The notes under the pieces are model-generated. The model made no database searches, had not been told where the DNA came from, and saw only the letters and a program-made list of their open reading frames with translations. A DNA stretch of 64,000 nt, taken from Trichoplax adhaerens. Its lineage: Eukaryota; Placozoa; Uniplacotomia; Trichoplacea; Trichoplacidae. How positions within the stretch are numbered: the stretch's first letter is position 1; each line of letters opens with the position of its first letter. The DNA is taken from assembly GCF_000150275.1 (NCBI RefSeq), contig NW_002060943.1, forward strand, positions 8,254,066-8,318,065, written 5' to 3'. The position numbers and the translations under genes are program-made. Positions 40,112 through 54,000 of this stretch are shown here, one piece after another.

Positions 40112-42220
40112 ACGTTAGAATATACTGTATCTAAGATCGATCAAGGATCGATATTTATTTTTGATGCCAGTTAGAGACTTGTAGCGCTTATTTTAGCATG
40201 ATGCATTGTATATTAGCATCAATCAAACAGAGACGATGCCAATCGGTGCTAGAGCATAATTCAAAGCACATTGCTTTGATAGGATATAGGAATAATCATC
40301 TTAAAGTAATTCGTTTCGAGAATAACACGCATAAATCTCCAAGTAAACGCATTGACCAATATTACCGTGGATCAGAATAGAATGTCGCCTTTCTGTTATG
40401 AAATCGGAATAATCATCTTTTTAGATGTCGAGATCCACCAAGAATGGATCGATTTTGTGCTAGCTTGCGACTTTTTATAATGCTTATTTCTATGGCAAGA
40501 TAGCTAAACATGATTGATCATGTGAATTTCGGCTACAGTAGGCAGTAGACGATATCTTGAGAAATATAACTGGCGTTGCAATTTTAACTAGTCATAGGAC
40601 AGCTACAACTAAGTGCAGCAGTGATCAAGAATTTTATCCTAATATTAATTATAGGACATGACTGATATTAGTTTGCGGTGCGGCCATAGGCAATGTGCAC
40701 GTATGTGTATTCTATTTTAAGGAATCATCCTACTATACTGATGGATTTAGTATTAGGCAGCTAAATCACAAGTTAATATGCGGTAACATAGAAAATCTTT
40801 TGGCGAATTGATATGATACAACATATCATACAGTCTATAACTTGGCATGGAATAATCTACGACTCACTTGGACAAAGAAACGAACAGGCCAATTCTTTAA
40901 CTCTCAAGTTTTCTATTTTAATTTAATTTTATTTTAGCCATTAATTAATCATTCGTGCGATACATTATCATGCTATTGTCAAATGTTACTCCATGGTAGA
41001 CAAAATTTTACAGACTTATTGACTACATATGTAAACAAAAGGGAATAGGATAGCAATTCAATAATTATTATAAATGTCACGATGGCGTTGGATAGATTAC
41101 TGTTGATTAGTCTGACCTAAACATGAACGAACTTAAAAATCCGAAGGTAACATGTAATCATTCATGTTTACAATCTTATAAAGGACGAGTTGAATAATAC
41201 AGTGTTTAATGATTAATACCAACAGAGATCGCCCACGATACAATCCAGTCCTCTTTATATTTACAATTGATTATGAAAGGTTTAAAAGTTTTTAATCCAT
41301 CCTTTCAATTGCCTTCCATGGGTAGGCTGGTCTTAATGAATTTGGTACAACATGCTATCATCGATTGATATAATTTCATGCCATAGTCGATCCTAGAATG
41401 CAATTGCTTGTCACTCCTTTTATTTCTTAATTATGCGTGCTATCCTAATTTTAAATGATTTATAGCACTCTTGCAATTATGATAATACCAACACAAATTC
41501 ATCAATTACTGGCGAGGACTAGAACCTATTTTAGTCTTAAAGGCTATATTATATAGCAATCATTCCGTGACGTGTAGCAGTACTTTTAAGTAGCAAAGGT
41601 AGAAGCTTTCGTCAATTATTAAAATCCTCCATCGATGCTAATTTCATTATGAAATTACTTTATTTTAAACTAAAGTAATTTAAAACAGTTGAACATAGTT
41701 ACTTTTACTCTCCCAACTAGCAGAGCCAGCATTTTACACGATTGAATAAAGTTATTTTTTCTCTCTTAAATAGTACATCTAGCTAAAGAATTGTCTTGTC
41801 TAGTCACAAGCATTTATTAACTCCACACTTCTTTATTAAAATATTATTAAATTGACGTTTAACTGTAGTAACTTTTTAAAGATTAAATGTAGTTACGGGT
41901 TCTCTCTCCCAACTAATAAAGCTAGCTAAAGAATATATTTTAGTTTTATCTAGTTACAAACCTCTTTATTAACTTTATACTTTTAGTTTTATATAGGGTG
42001 TTATAATGTATTTTATCAATCTTTAAGCTATTCACATCGGCATTCATTATAAATTACAATATCAGAGCAACAATGTCAGGAATTGAAACTAAATCTTACT
42101 GTTCATAAAAGCACCTGCTCAATTCATAAATGTATTCTGCCATAAAGAGACTGCTAAACACAGGCATAAAGTTAAAGTCTTTGTACCATTCCAGTTTCAA
42201 TTACTTTTGATGAAGTGTTT
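40112..42220. other. AT-rich intergenic DNA without recognised genes
   Basis: No coding signal beyond chance frames (for example 40198-40380). Degenerate internal similarity is visible at about 41690-41995, where TACTTTTACTCTCCCAACTA and GGTTCTCTCTCCCAACTAAT occur with shared flanks. AAATTACTTTATTTTAAACT followed by AAAGTAATTT near 41655-41685 forms a short inverted repeat. Confidence 0.55.
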
Positions 42221-42695
42221 ACAATCCAATGATGGTATCATCAAGCTTTACTAGAGCATTCTATTGAATGATAATGGACATGTAGCCAGCAATTAATTTG
42301 AAACAATAAAGATGATGTGAACAATTACCAATTCAATCAGTAATAGATTTTGTAGCATGAAATTAGGGATCAATTTCCATACAATCCAATGATGGGATCA
42401 TCAAGATTTACTAGATCATTCTATTGAATGATAATGGACATGTAGCCAGCAATTAATTTGAAACAATAAAGATGATGTGAACAATCACTAATTCAATCAG
42501 TAATAGATTTTTGTAGCATGAAATTAGAGATCAATTTCCATACAATCCAATGATGGTATCATCAAGCTTTACTAGATCATTCTATTGAATGATAATGGAC
42601 ATGTAGCCAGCAATTAATTTGCAACAATAAAGATGATGTGAACAATCAGTAATAGATTTTTGAGCATAAAATTAGGGATCAATTTCCATATCGTT
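42221..42695. repeat. Tandem repeat, three copies of about 160 bp
   Basis: Copies begin with ACAATCCAATGATGG at 42221, 42381 and 42542. They share TTCTATTGAATGATAATGGA, CATGTAGCCAGCAATTAATT and AGATGATGTGAACAAT, and end with GGGATCAATTTCCAT. Copies 1 and 2 are nearly identical; the third has a short internal deletion. Confidence 0.95.
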
Positions 42696-45600
42696 TACAG
42701 AGTAAACGATTCTATCAATTTATACTTCCATCGAGAAAATTTTCTATTTATTTAGCCCATCAATAAAATTTTTTCCGATGTAATAAGAATTAAAGTCATA
42801 CGTTTTTATATCCGAGTACCGCAAGGAAAGGGTTTAAAAACAGACGAAAAGAATAAATAGTCATTATAAAGCTTATATTATACAGTCTTACACTTAATAA
42901 ATATCTAAAAAGTGTCAATAACTTTTAAGTATAATGTAGATGGGCGGATAGTAATAATAAATTTGATGTATAAGCACTCACTCAATTATCAGTAAGTCAT
43001 TATGACTCTTATATTCCGTAAATTTATTAGATTAACCCTATTGAGTGAGATTAAAAGTTCAAAGTTTATTAGTTTAGGACATTATTGGCCATAAAATACT
43101 CCAGATGTGAATTAAATGATTGTTGATCCCTAATCAAGATATCAAAATTATTTGTCTTGCGACTTAAAACTACACTGTAAATTCTTTTATTTTTTGTCTT
43201 GCTTTTATGATGCTAATTCAAAAAATAAAGTAGATTACTCTATACAAGTGTATATATATTAAAATATTAACATCAAACCAGCAATTAGTAATATTAATGT
43301 CTTTTAATACATTGCATAAGAGACAAAACTAACGTAACACGAAGATTAAATTTAAAAGGTTTTCATTTTTGTCATGCCCTCCTTTCGATTACTATAAGTA
43401 TATCATCGTCCATACGACATTAGTTCTATCCTTGCATAGTAACCAATTCTCTAACAACAAACTAGTTACACTACCGGCATATTAGAGTTATCCAGAGAGA
43501 GAGTCTTTCCTATTATTCTATGTTTAATAGTAATAGCATTGGACCAAATTTTACTCATAAGAATAATCCAATTTTATGATAACTCTAGTTGAAAAGATAG
43601 GTTGCCATATCCGTAGCCAGCCGTTTGTTTGTTTTGAACAATGCCTACGTAATACTGTATGCATATTATCATTTAATAAACAACTAGTATTTTATAAGTA
43701 ATTGTCTTCAACATTTTAGCTGAAATATTTATAATAGTCAACTTCTTCGACACAATTCTGCCCTGACCTAATATCAAAGATTGCATAATGGCTCTATTTC
43801 TATAATTGTATAGACTGCATGTATATGTTGATCCTACTTATTATTATACCGCTATGTAATGGATTTAAATGTTAAAACAATATAATACCACTTATTAACA
43901 ATTTCATTTTCTCCAATTAGTAAGAGAAAACGATATAGATACCGCCATTATGATAAAATAGTAGCAATATAATTCCTCTATTTAAATTATAATTGTTTTA
44001 AAATATCATTATGGTATCAATATATCAACTATCGTTGCTGTTATCAATACTATATAATAGTCGATCAGTTAGTTCTGATAATATCTGTAATAGAAATTCT
44101 TCATGTACGGTAATATTGCAAACTGTAATGAAATTGATCTATACATCGGTATTAGAATTAATTAGGCGAGCGATTAAGTGATCACAAGTTTCCGACTTTT
44201 TATTAAAGACTAGTACGTCCTGCAATTTTTAAGCAATTATCTCATTAAGCCAAGTATTAATATCCAATTAATGCTCAATAGTAGCACAACATACAAATAT
44301 AATGATCATATTTACGGCATATAGCAAAAAATAATCGCCTCGACATCAATCTTGATTTAATTTCGCTCCTTAGCTATTGATCAAGATATTACTTAAGTAA
44401 GTTATCAAAAGAAAATATTCTAATATATCGAGCGAAAATCAACGAAGAAAATAGCTTGATTGAAAAGGTACCGCACAAATTCAACACATATTTCTTTTCA
44501 ACAGTGATATAAATCATGTAATGTTATCGATTTGATATTGCATGAATAGATTAAAAATAAAAGAAAATAAAACAATATATATTAATGGACAGTATGAATA
44601 GGCACGGAAATAAAATAGTAAGGCAAGCTAATAATGAATAATAATATACGTACGAACAGCTGGATCGATCTATCTTTATAATACACTTATTACGTCAAGG
44701 TAGCTAACACAAATGGCAATATTGACATAAGTAGCTATTATCATTTATAATCTCAATAAAATCGATCTTAATTGACATTTCACCCAAGTGCTATCCTTCC
44801 TCAATAGATCTCACTAGCTATAATATTTAAGCTGCTATTTATAATCAATCATATTCATGATAAATAAATTTCAGTACAGTATCCATTTAAATTATTTTCC
44901 TTCTATAAAAACGATACCGTACGCAATACGCTATATGGAAAAATTGGCATAGGATGGAATAGCAAAAGTATAGAAATACAGTAGTATTAAGCAACCAATA
45001 CTACTGTCAACTCTATTATTACATTATTTCTATTACTATTTACTCTAGATCTATATATTGCAAAAGTGTCTATTATCTATGCAATAATATCTACATTGAA
45101 AATCGTCCATGATCGTCTTTCTATATAAATTTGTGCAGCTTCTGTACCAGCGAAGTAACCCCTCTTACTTTATGATCTGATATTTAACCTGTCATTGCTG
45201 GATGATCACCCACATTAAAAAATAAATGATACCATCTCTTGTGAGTGTATATTGTTATAATATTACTGCTATACTATCCAATATGTTTTAATTCAAGAAT
45301 ATACTATACAAGGATAGAAATCAAGAAAGAACTTTAACAGCGGGTAATCGGTGCCTTGAAAATTAAAATTTGGGTAATTGTAGTTTCTTCTATTGCTTAC
45401 AATAACAAATTTTTGAAATTTTCTTCAATATTAATGACCTTTGTTGAACAAGGTTGTTGCCATGTCGTTGATCTAACATCTAAAAAATATTCTACATTTC
45501 AAGTAGCAACAATAAGAAACTATTAACAACCGACGATAACAAGACCATAAGGTAAAGGGCGACCTGCTCACAGGAGGGTTCCATTAAGGTAAAAATTCAA

Positions 45601-47029
45601 TCAAGCAAATTATAAGAGATGAAAATACTCTTATGAACAATTATCATTTTAGCCTTGATATAATGTTACTTCTTATTGTCCGATAATGTTTTAGCCTAGA
45701 TCAAGATAGGTTACAATGATAACTTTAGTGCAAAAAATAAGTTTGCTATTCATTAATTAGCACTCGTGCAGTAATAATAATATGCTCAATATCGCTTGTA
45801 CTTTATTATGACAATATCCTCTTCTGTATAAATAAATGCCCCTCTATAAAATTTCAATACCTTAGACGCCAAATATGTCATTCTCATTCGATTTTCATGT
45901 CAGTATTCTTACCTTTTAGAATTTTTATCCTGCATATTTAATTTATAAATTATTTTATAATTGATATTAGACGATACGTTTTTCTAAGGACAACGTTATC
46001 ATCTAAATTTTCAAAGCTTTTAATTTATCTTTCTGGTATAAACCGATTAGTAGCCTAATCGGTCATATTAATGTTTAAAATCAATTTGTATTTTGAACGC
46101 AAATTAGGATCCTGTCATACTTCTAAAAGACATTTAAACGATATAAGATATTCACTAAAACTGAAAAAAGCTAGCATCAATCATATGGAATCGATTAACA
46201 TCTATTGGTTTAAACAGGTAAAATCTGAAAATTGCCATTAACTAAATTATCTTCGATAGCAATATGTTTCCTTAATAGCTCTTTGGAAGTGCATCGGCTT
46301 AGAAAGGGAATAGTTATGTTTTATTCAATTTTTTGTAGTCATATTTTTGATTCCATTATATACTAAGCATAATCATGTTAAGTTTCAATTCAATAACCTT
46401 GCAATGCTTAGTCTATTTCTTTCAATCTTATTCTCATAAATGAAAGCCTTGACATCATTCATTATTATCATCATCACTCTTCTTCATCTCACTAAGATAT
46501 CTCGGTATTGCTCATCATGTAAATTCCTTTCCTTGTCATTCTATTTTCTTTCTCCCTCCCTTTCTTGATTGAATAACTGACTCAATACTATTGTTTCCAA
46601 TAAGATAATCAATCATTTTAACTTGTTTATTAAAAAATAGATCTAAGCTGCGACTGTCTATTATCATGATTGGCTAATTTTTCTATCTTATTAAATGATA
46701 TTAGTAGAATCATATTTTGCTATCCCTTTATTAATCATCAGAAGCTATTACTCATCATTTTGCTTGCCCTTCCCATTTGCTTCTTACTGCTTATCGATGA
46801 AAAACAATCATCAATATGCTTTCTACCCTATTTCTACGCTGCATTCAGTACAGATCATCAATTACCTTTATAACATATATTGAACAAATCATCTGTTGAT
46901 CTTCTAATTTTACAATTGCTTCATTTTAATTTAGTTAAAAGGCGATCAATCATTCCTTCATTCGTAATAATCAAATACCTTTAAATTATGCAAAGTAATA
47001 CCTAGGATAGACTAAGACTGCAATGACTA
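42696..47029. other. Long AT-rich intergenic stretch, nothing recognised
   Basis: Read on both strands, it shows no family signature, no convincing exon chain and no RNA gene. The open frames around 46670-46883 overlap each other in two frames and look like chance. Confidence 0.5.
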
Positions 47030-47140
47030 TTTGATATATATACATATATATATCATATGCATATATATCTACATAAACACACACACACACATTTCTTTCT
47101 CCACACACACACACACACACATGATCACGCACATATATAC
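47030..47140. repeat. TA and CA microsatellite
   Basis: TATATA-rich sequence at 47033-47072 is followed by two (CA)n runs, at about 47079-47092 and 47102-47121. Confidence 0.97.
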
Positions 47141-48063
47141 TTATAAATAATCTACACCTTTTGAATAATTTACCTATCTTACATATTCCAATCAATGCAC
47201 ACATAAGCACAACCAGCCCGATATAAACACATGAAAGCTATCAAACCCTTAAATAGATAGATAGACATCGGCATTGTCGACTTGTAGATCCAGAATCTTT
47301 TCGGCAAGGAACAAGTTCATACGATCGTAAAATATTCAAGCGAATCTCTGTTCAACGCACGTTTTCTTCAAGGAAAGCACGCGAAAGAAAGAAGGCGATA
47401 GAAAGAAAATTCTGGGCTAGATCTTGGCACAATCATCTATATACAACTGTAAGGTTAACCTAAAGAGCTTTTCCGAGCCTGCATTTATCCATCCTTGAAA
47501 GAATACTTTAAAATTATACCTTTAACGGTATTTGCATTGACCTCCAGTTATACGAATCTTCAATCATATTTTCATTTTTTCACATTATCCTTTCCCTTGC
47601 TATTTGATTTGTGGTTCATTTTGGAAATCGATAAACAAATAATCAACTGGAATTAACTTACATTATACAAGTCAACTTAGGAGAAAAATTATAAACAAGT
47701 TTTGTCCTCCACTACCATCCCTTACATCAAATTTATGCAATACATCCGTTACTTTGTCGTATCAGGCAAGTGAAAAAATTTGCAACACTAAAAACTACCT
47801 ATCCGATAGATCAGCCTAGTGAAGTTTGTCCCTGTATTTGCCTTCCCATCCTAGACTGTACCATTCTCACTAGGCTAAATTCCACGTTAATCCAAGAAAT
47901 TAATATCAATTCTATTTCTTTTATCCATCTTCGTCATAAAAAAATAAACTAACGAACAACAAATACATAAATTGTTTGTTGGCATCCATTTGTATGAGTC
48001 TTGATTCAATTCTAACCATATTAGCAGAATAAATTACAAACTGTACTACAACAATATCAACTG
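47141..48063. other. Probable promoter/5' UTR region of the two-RRM gene
   Basis: No coding gene recognised. The stretch 47240-47460 is richer in GC and purines than its surroundings and ends near a GTAAGG, so it could be a 5' untranslated exon of the following gene. This is inference only. Confidence 0.3.
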
Positions 48064-51000
48064 ATGGAGAGCAACAACCGAGACAGCGAAGAAGAAGTAA
48101 GTCATCTTTACTCTTATACCAGTTTTCAGATTTATTTACTCCGATTCCATCTTTAAAGTCAAAAACTGTGTACTACTATAGATTCTACTCAGTCTGCTAT
48201 TCTGTAATTCTATGAGCTTTTATTTAATTTTGGTTCGGTAAGATTTCATTTGGAGAGGTATTAAGGCCTATTTATTCCTTCAACCGCTACTGCGATTTTA
48301 CAATATTAAAAGATCACGTTAGTGTTAGTGGTCTATTCTCCATGATAAATTAAAATAGATATATTAAAAATGAAATAATCAATATTGTTAACAATTAAAG
48401 AGCTACTACAGCCTTGCTCGTGTAGTAAAATTCTTAATCATTAACCTTAATCATCCAATTTATACATATACATGTAAAATTTGACAACACATATGCACTA
48501 GCAATAACTTTCTTTAGCCTTAAACTTGAGCGGAATAGCTCAAGATTGATGTAAGATAAAGAAAAATATGTCGAGTATAATCATAATCAAAACTAAAAAT
48601 TAGCAAGAATAACCTAATAGCTATGATATTGATCTTGATGGTAATAGCCTAAATTTAAAAATTTTTAATTTCATTTTAAACTTAGCATTGTATCAGCTAT
48701 GGAGGGTAGGGGTTAATGCAGTCATTGCAAAAGTGAAGCATTAGACTGTGCAAAACTAGATCAGTGTTAATCATTTTAATGTATAAATTTCTTGATGTTA
48801 TTTGTTAGAAAGAAGGATTGTTAAACTATCGCTACAGTAGTAGGTGGTATTTTTCACTAAGCTTTGTCTCCCGAAGTTTTCGCTTAGGGTTAAGTAAAAT
48901 TGATTTTCTTGGCGGCGAAATATATAAGCTTGGCAGACCTAAATTAGATCCCTCTTTCTATACTGCACATCATTTGATAAATGAGTACAACAGCTCAAAA
49001 GGGTTACTAAAAATAGTTATTGTTACTATTCTCTTCTTGGATATTTTGTGTAAGAGTTCCTATAAACCTTATGTCAACACTATATTTTAATGGCAATGTT
49101 GACGGTACAAGTTATTTAGACGATATGTATACATTACCATGACCGAATAGAATGTTTTAAGTCTTCCTTTTCGGTAACATGATTGCTAAAACAACAAGTT
49201 TTTTCATCGGTATAAATGATAGAATAGGACCATAAGGTTTCTTTCTATTTTTATAACCCTTGAAACAATAGTCTTATAAGCTTCATCAAAACTGAAAAAT
49301 TTTAAATTAACACTAAAATAATGCCGCGAAGTCTAAAATTAGATTACGTTACAATGTGGCACGGATGAGTAACCCCTCAAGTTTGACAAAAGTTCTACTA
49401 TTGTCGTTTAGAAAGGAATTTGCTAATGTAGAATTGTGAAAAATGTCTTTAGCTTTATTGATTAGTGAATAGAAGAATGTAACGAACCTGTTAGCAGTTA
49501 GGAAATGCAGATCGTTGTGTGTTAGTAACGTAGAGAAGTAACTTTGAAGGTCTTATAATAATGAATGCAGGAATAGTTAACAAGTTAGACACAAATAGCA
49601 ATGAATGACGAGTGTAGTTAGCTATCTACTAAAGAATCATTACGGTTTGTTTCATCATTCCACTATTTATCGTATAATTAATATTATCCAGAACTACAGC
49701 GTTGATATCCAAGTTTTCGAACAAGGATATCCTCTATTAATTATTACTCCGTGCAATAGAGAAAGATTTATTTGCCAAAGCATCAACATATAGTTAGTTA
49801 ACCCAAGACATCTAATTTCATGCAATGGAGGAAAATTTGTTTGAGCATCAATATGTAGTTAGCTAACCCAAGACATCTGATTTCATGCAATACAGGAAAA
49901 TTTGTCTGTTTGAGTATCAATATGTAGTTAGCTAACCGAAGACATCTGATTTCATGCCATAAAGGGAAAATTGATTTTTCAGAGCATCATCATACAGTTA
50001 GTAAACCCAAGACATTTGATTCCATGCAATAGAGGAAATTTTAATTATTATAGTATCAACATGCAGTTAGTTAACCCTATACATCTGATTTCTTGATTAG
50101 CTTACTGTATAATTATTATAATTAATTATCAAGATTATTTCATACGAGGAGATAATTTGTCTATACAGTTAATGTCAAGAGCGGTCAATGATTAGAAATA
50201 TATTCACACATACATCAATATGATTCATCTAGCAGATGCCGCATTTATCTCACTAATGCCGGCCTCTGCTATTAATAAATGTGCATAATATAATAGACGC
50301 CTATTCAAATAGCCTAAATCATCTTGTTTCCCTCGTAATCCAATATGATAGAAGTAGACTACGGATAGGAACAAAGGGCTTACTACGAGGACTATATAAT
50401 TGTTATATATTTTTCGATATTTGCATTCGTAATTAGTCTGATATGTTTTATAGCTATACGACGCTCGATACAGTTCTTTGAAATATTGCGCTATTACCCA
50501 ACAAGAATCTTACGGCATTGCTGTGATATACAGTAATGAGGATAGGAAAAAGTATGATTCATTACAGTGTAAAAGATGCAACCGAAAAGACATAAGTTGA
50601 TAACATCATCAATTAGGTATAAAATGAATTGATTCAAGTTGTACTCTATTCGATTTAATCATTTTATGTATAAAAATTCATATCACCTTCTCTATTACAC
50701 CTTGTTACATAACAAGTGAAGAGATTGGGGAAATATGGTCATGAAGTTAATCATATCATGACATAGTGTTATTAGTGAATAAGCCAATCTATTCTTTGTT
50801 GAGTTATATTAATAAGGTTGAGTAACATTATTGTGAATGGTTTTATGCTGCTATCAACCCTATGACATTATGAGAGATACCTTGTTAACCATATCCTGCC
50901 AAATTACACCAGTAAGGCAATTTCAAATTTGTGTAATACACTAAGAACTGTAAAATCTTATTATCGAATTATTTTTCTGCCTTCAATTTTAAATCTAATT

Positions 51001-54000
51001 TATGCTCTAGCTATCATTTATAATTTACAGATTTAAGAAAGACTATCTCTAGTCTGTTTTAATAACTTCTTCGCTAATGAATCATGCTATTTCTTGTAAC
51101 ACGACTTTCATCTTAACATTGCATTATTTCAGCATAAGAATTTAATGCTATTCGTATTCTTTCTTTGGTTGCTAGTTTTATAAGTTGAATTTTACCAATT
51201 GATTCGACATCGGCATATTCTAACATTCCGTATCATAGAAAGCTGTAGCAACCAGATTTATATCTATGAATTTACATAATTTGTAAGAGATTATACACGT
51301 AGTCTAACACAAATTAAAGCATAGCATTATATAGGTTTCAAAACATTTTAATATTTAAATAGACTGATATCCTTTGAGATTTTTGATATACTATTATTAA
51401 TCCTTAGCTCTGCAATTGAAGAAGTTATACATGAGCTAGTTGATTTTCTACAAAAAATTCTACTGCAAGTGTCAACCTATTTTAATATTGCACAATTTCT
51501 ACATATCTTTGTAATAGCAATTTAATTACTATTTTAAACATCATCTCAAGAAATGTGCTCGCCTAAATCAGCACTGATAGAAGAGATCCTGCTAACTCTC
51601 GATATTTTCTTCTAAAAATACCCATAACCAACTGTACAGGATATATAACATCTTAATGTAATGGCAATTAAACAGTCCGAGGCTGCACAAAAATTTCATT
51701 AATTTTATTTCCTAATTAGCAACAGGGGGCCGATAATTATAGATATGCACTTATGCTGCATTAAGGCAGCTACTAACTTCAAAGTGTCTTAGCGCATTTT
51801 GAATGAAAATCATATTTTTAGCAAAGCATTTCTATTTCTAATTATACGATGTTTTTACATAGATCATCATTCAATTGCTGCATTAGTGAAACGAGCAGAT
51901 TATATGTATAATCTATTACTTCACTGCAGGAAATCGTCTCAAATACGGATGCTAACATATGGTGTGATAATATTAAAACATAATCAGATTATATGGCAGA
52001 CTAAATACAAGTGCATATGTGTAGCAACAGATATCACCCTAATATTGCTTATTACTAAGCAATACTAGGCTACTTTTTTGTATTACATAGCAGCCATTTA
52101 ACCTTAATAATGGCTGATAATTAAGAAAAATGAATAACAACGTCTGGTATTTCTGTAGGCAACGTGAGAAATTGATTGAAATTCTGTCGCTTTTGGATGC
52201 AATATTTTACAGCCACATTGCAAGCATAATTATTAGAACATGTGAATGTTTCACAATCTACTCAAATATTTTCTTACCCAATCGAAATATCATTTAGATA
52301 TGAATAAGATTCATGTACATGAAAACTTGAGTTATATATTATTGGCATACTTCTAATAGTCACAATAGATGTGAATATTTCTAGTATATGTATATATTTA
52401 GATAGGAGACCAACGAAGTTGTTTTTCAGCCGTTTAAAAATTGAAGGGTTTATGAAGTAATTAATGCTGGACATACAATATTCTTTTAATGACATTATGG
52501 AATTAAAACCTGCGGAAAACTTGATGGCTAATAACTGGGATACTACTTTACTATCGGCATTATTGCCCATGTCAAATAATTATATTTACTATTTAAATTA
52601 TTACGAGACATATGAAGGAGCAATTATAGACTGAACGGTACTCCACATTGTTTCTATTTATCGCAAGGGGTAATTGAGAGTTCTTTAATTATCGATTTAG
52701 CGGAATATTATTCCCATCTTTAATAGTATCTAAGTAATTATGGTTACACTTTCAGTTATTATTAATGGGTAACACACCAATCTTTAGCGCTGTATATATG
52801 ATTTGAGCTAAATATAGTTTTCTAAGCATTTCTAATTTGTATAGTTTCCTATTAGTTAATGATAGCTGTAGTATTAAGTAAATACTTACTCATACAAAAT
52901 TTGGATAATATTTCAGTAGATTAATAAAATTTTCTTATATTACAATAAGGTTCGCACATTATTTGTGAGTGGACTTCCTGTTGATGTTAAGCAAAGAGAT
53001 TTACATCTACTCTTTCGTGGACTTCCAGTACGTAAATATTCATCAAGCTAATGATATCATCTTTATGTCTTCGGCATTATTGCATCAATATAGTACTAAT
53101 TTTCCTAATCGATTTATTAGGGATATTTAGATTCTATCTTAAAGACATCAACCAAGCAAGTAAGTAATAGAAATGATACACGTAAAATACCTATGGTAAT
53201 AAAGAATAGTAGGAAGATTGCTTGTATACGTGTGTATTATGTGTTAGTAATACAGCATTATTTACTACAGTAATTATATATATCATGATCAACTTTGTTC
53301 GCTTTACCATGATAACAATTAAAAGAAATGATTTTAAGAATTTAAAAGTTGACCTATTTCTTCTGAAATTTAAATACTTATATATATTATATAGCCGGGA
53401 CACGGAAATAAATCTGGGGTATGTGGAAGATAGAATGTTTAAAAACGTTAATCATTTTTTTGGAACTGCTTAATTCCGTAATTTAGCTATAAATCTACTT
53501 TTGTCGTAATGATTATAAATTTTAAAGTTATACATTAGAGAAAAAGTAACAGTTTTTTCAATACTTAATACTGGCACTTTAATATGCAAGGTTGAAGATA
53601 TCGGTAGCGACTAGTTACTGTAATTACTCTAAATAATATTTAAGAAAAGGTTAATATTTTCACCAATAGATATGCATTCAGCTGCAACATTACTATAGAA
53701 TCTACCAGCTAAAATATACGCTTTAAAATCATTATCCGACCAATAGTAGTCTATACTATATATTTCCAGCATTATATCAAAAGTATTTAATTCTCGATCA
53801 AAAACTATGTATTTTACATGGTATAAGCATAATTTTACTAATTTTAATCTTGATTATATTTATTTACTTCTGGGTATTTCTTTATGATACAGCCCGTTGC
53901 ATTCGCTACATTTGAAACTAGGGAGCTAGCAAATGAAGCTAAAGCTATCTTACAGGTTACAAATAAATTATTAATCTTATAGAGCGAAATTTTCGTAGCC

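Noticed and set aside
48818-49090. 90-codon open frame in the first intron of the two-RRM gene
   Set aside because: No recognisable domain, and the surrounding DNA has ordinary intron composition.
51799-52068. 89-codon open frame with hydrophobic stretches
   Set aside because: Looks like AT-rich random translation; no homologous signature or flanking exons.
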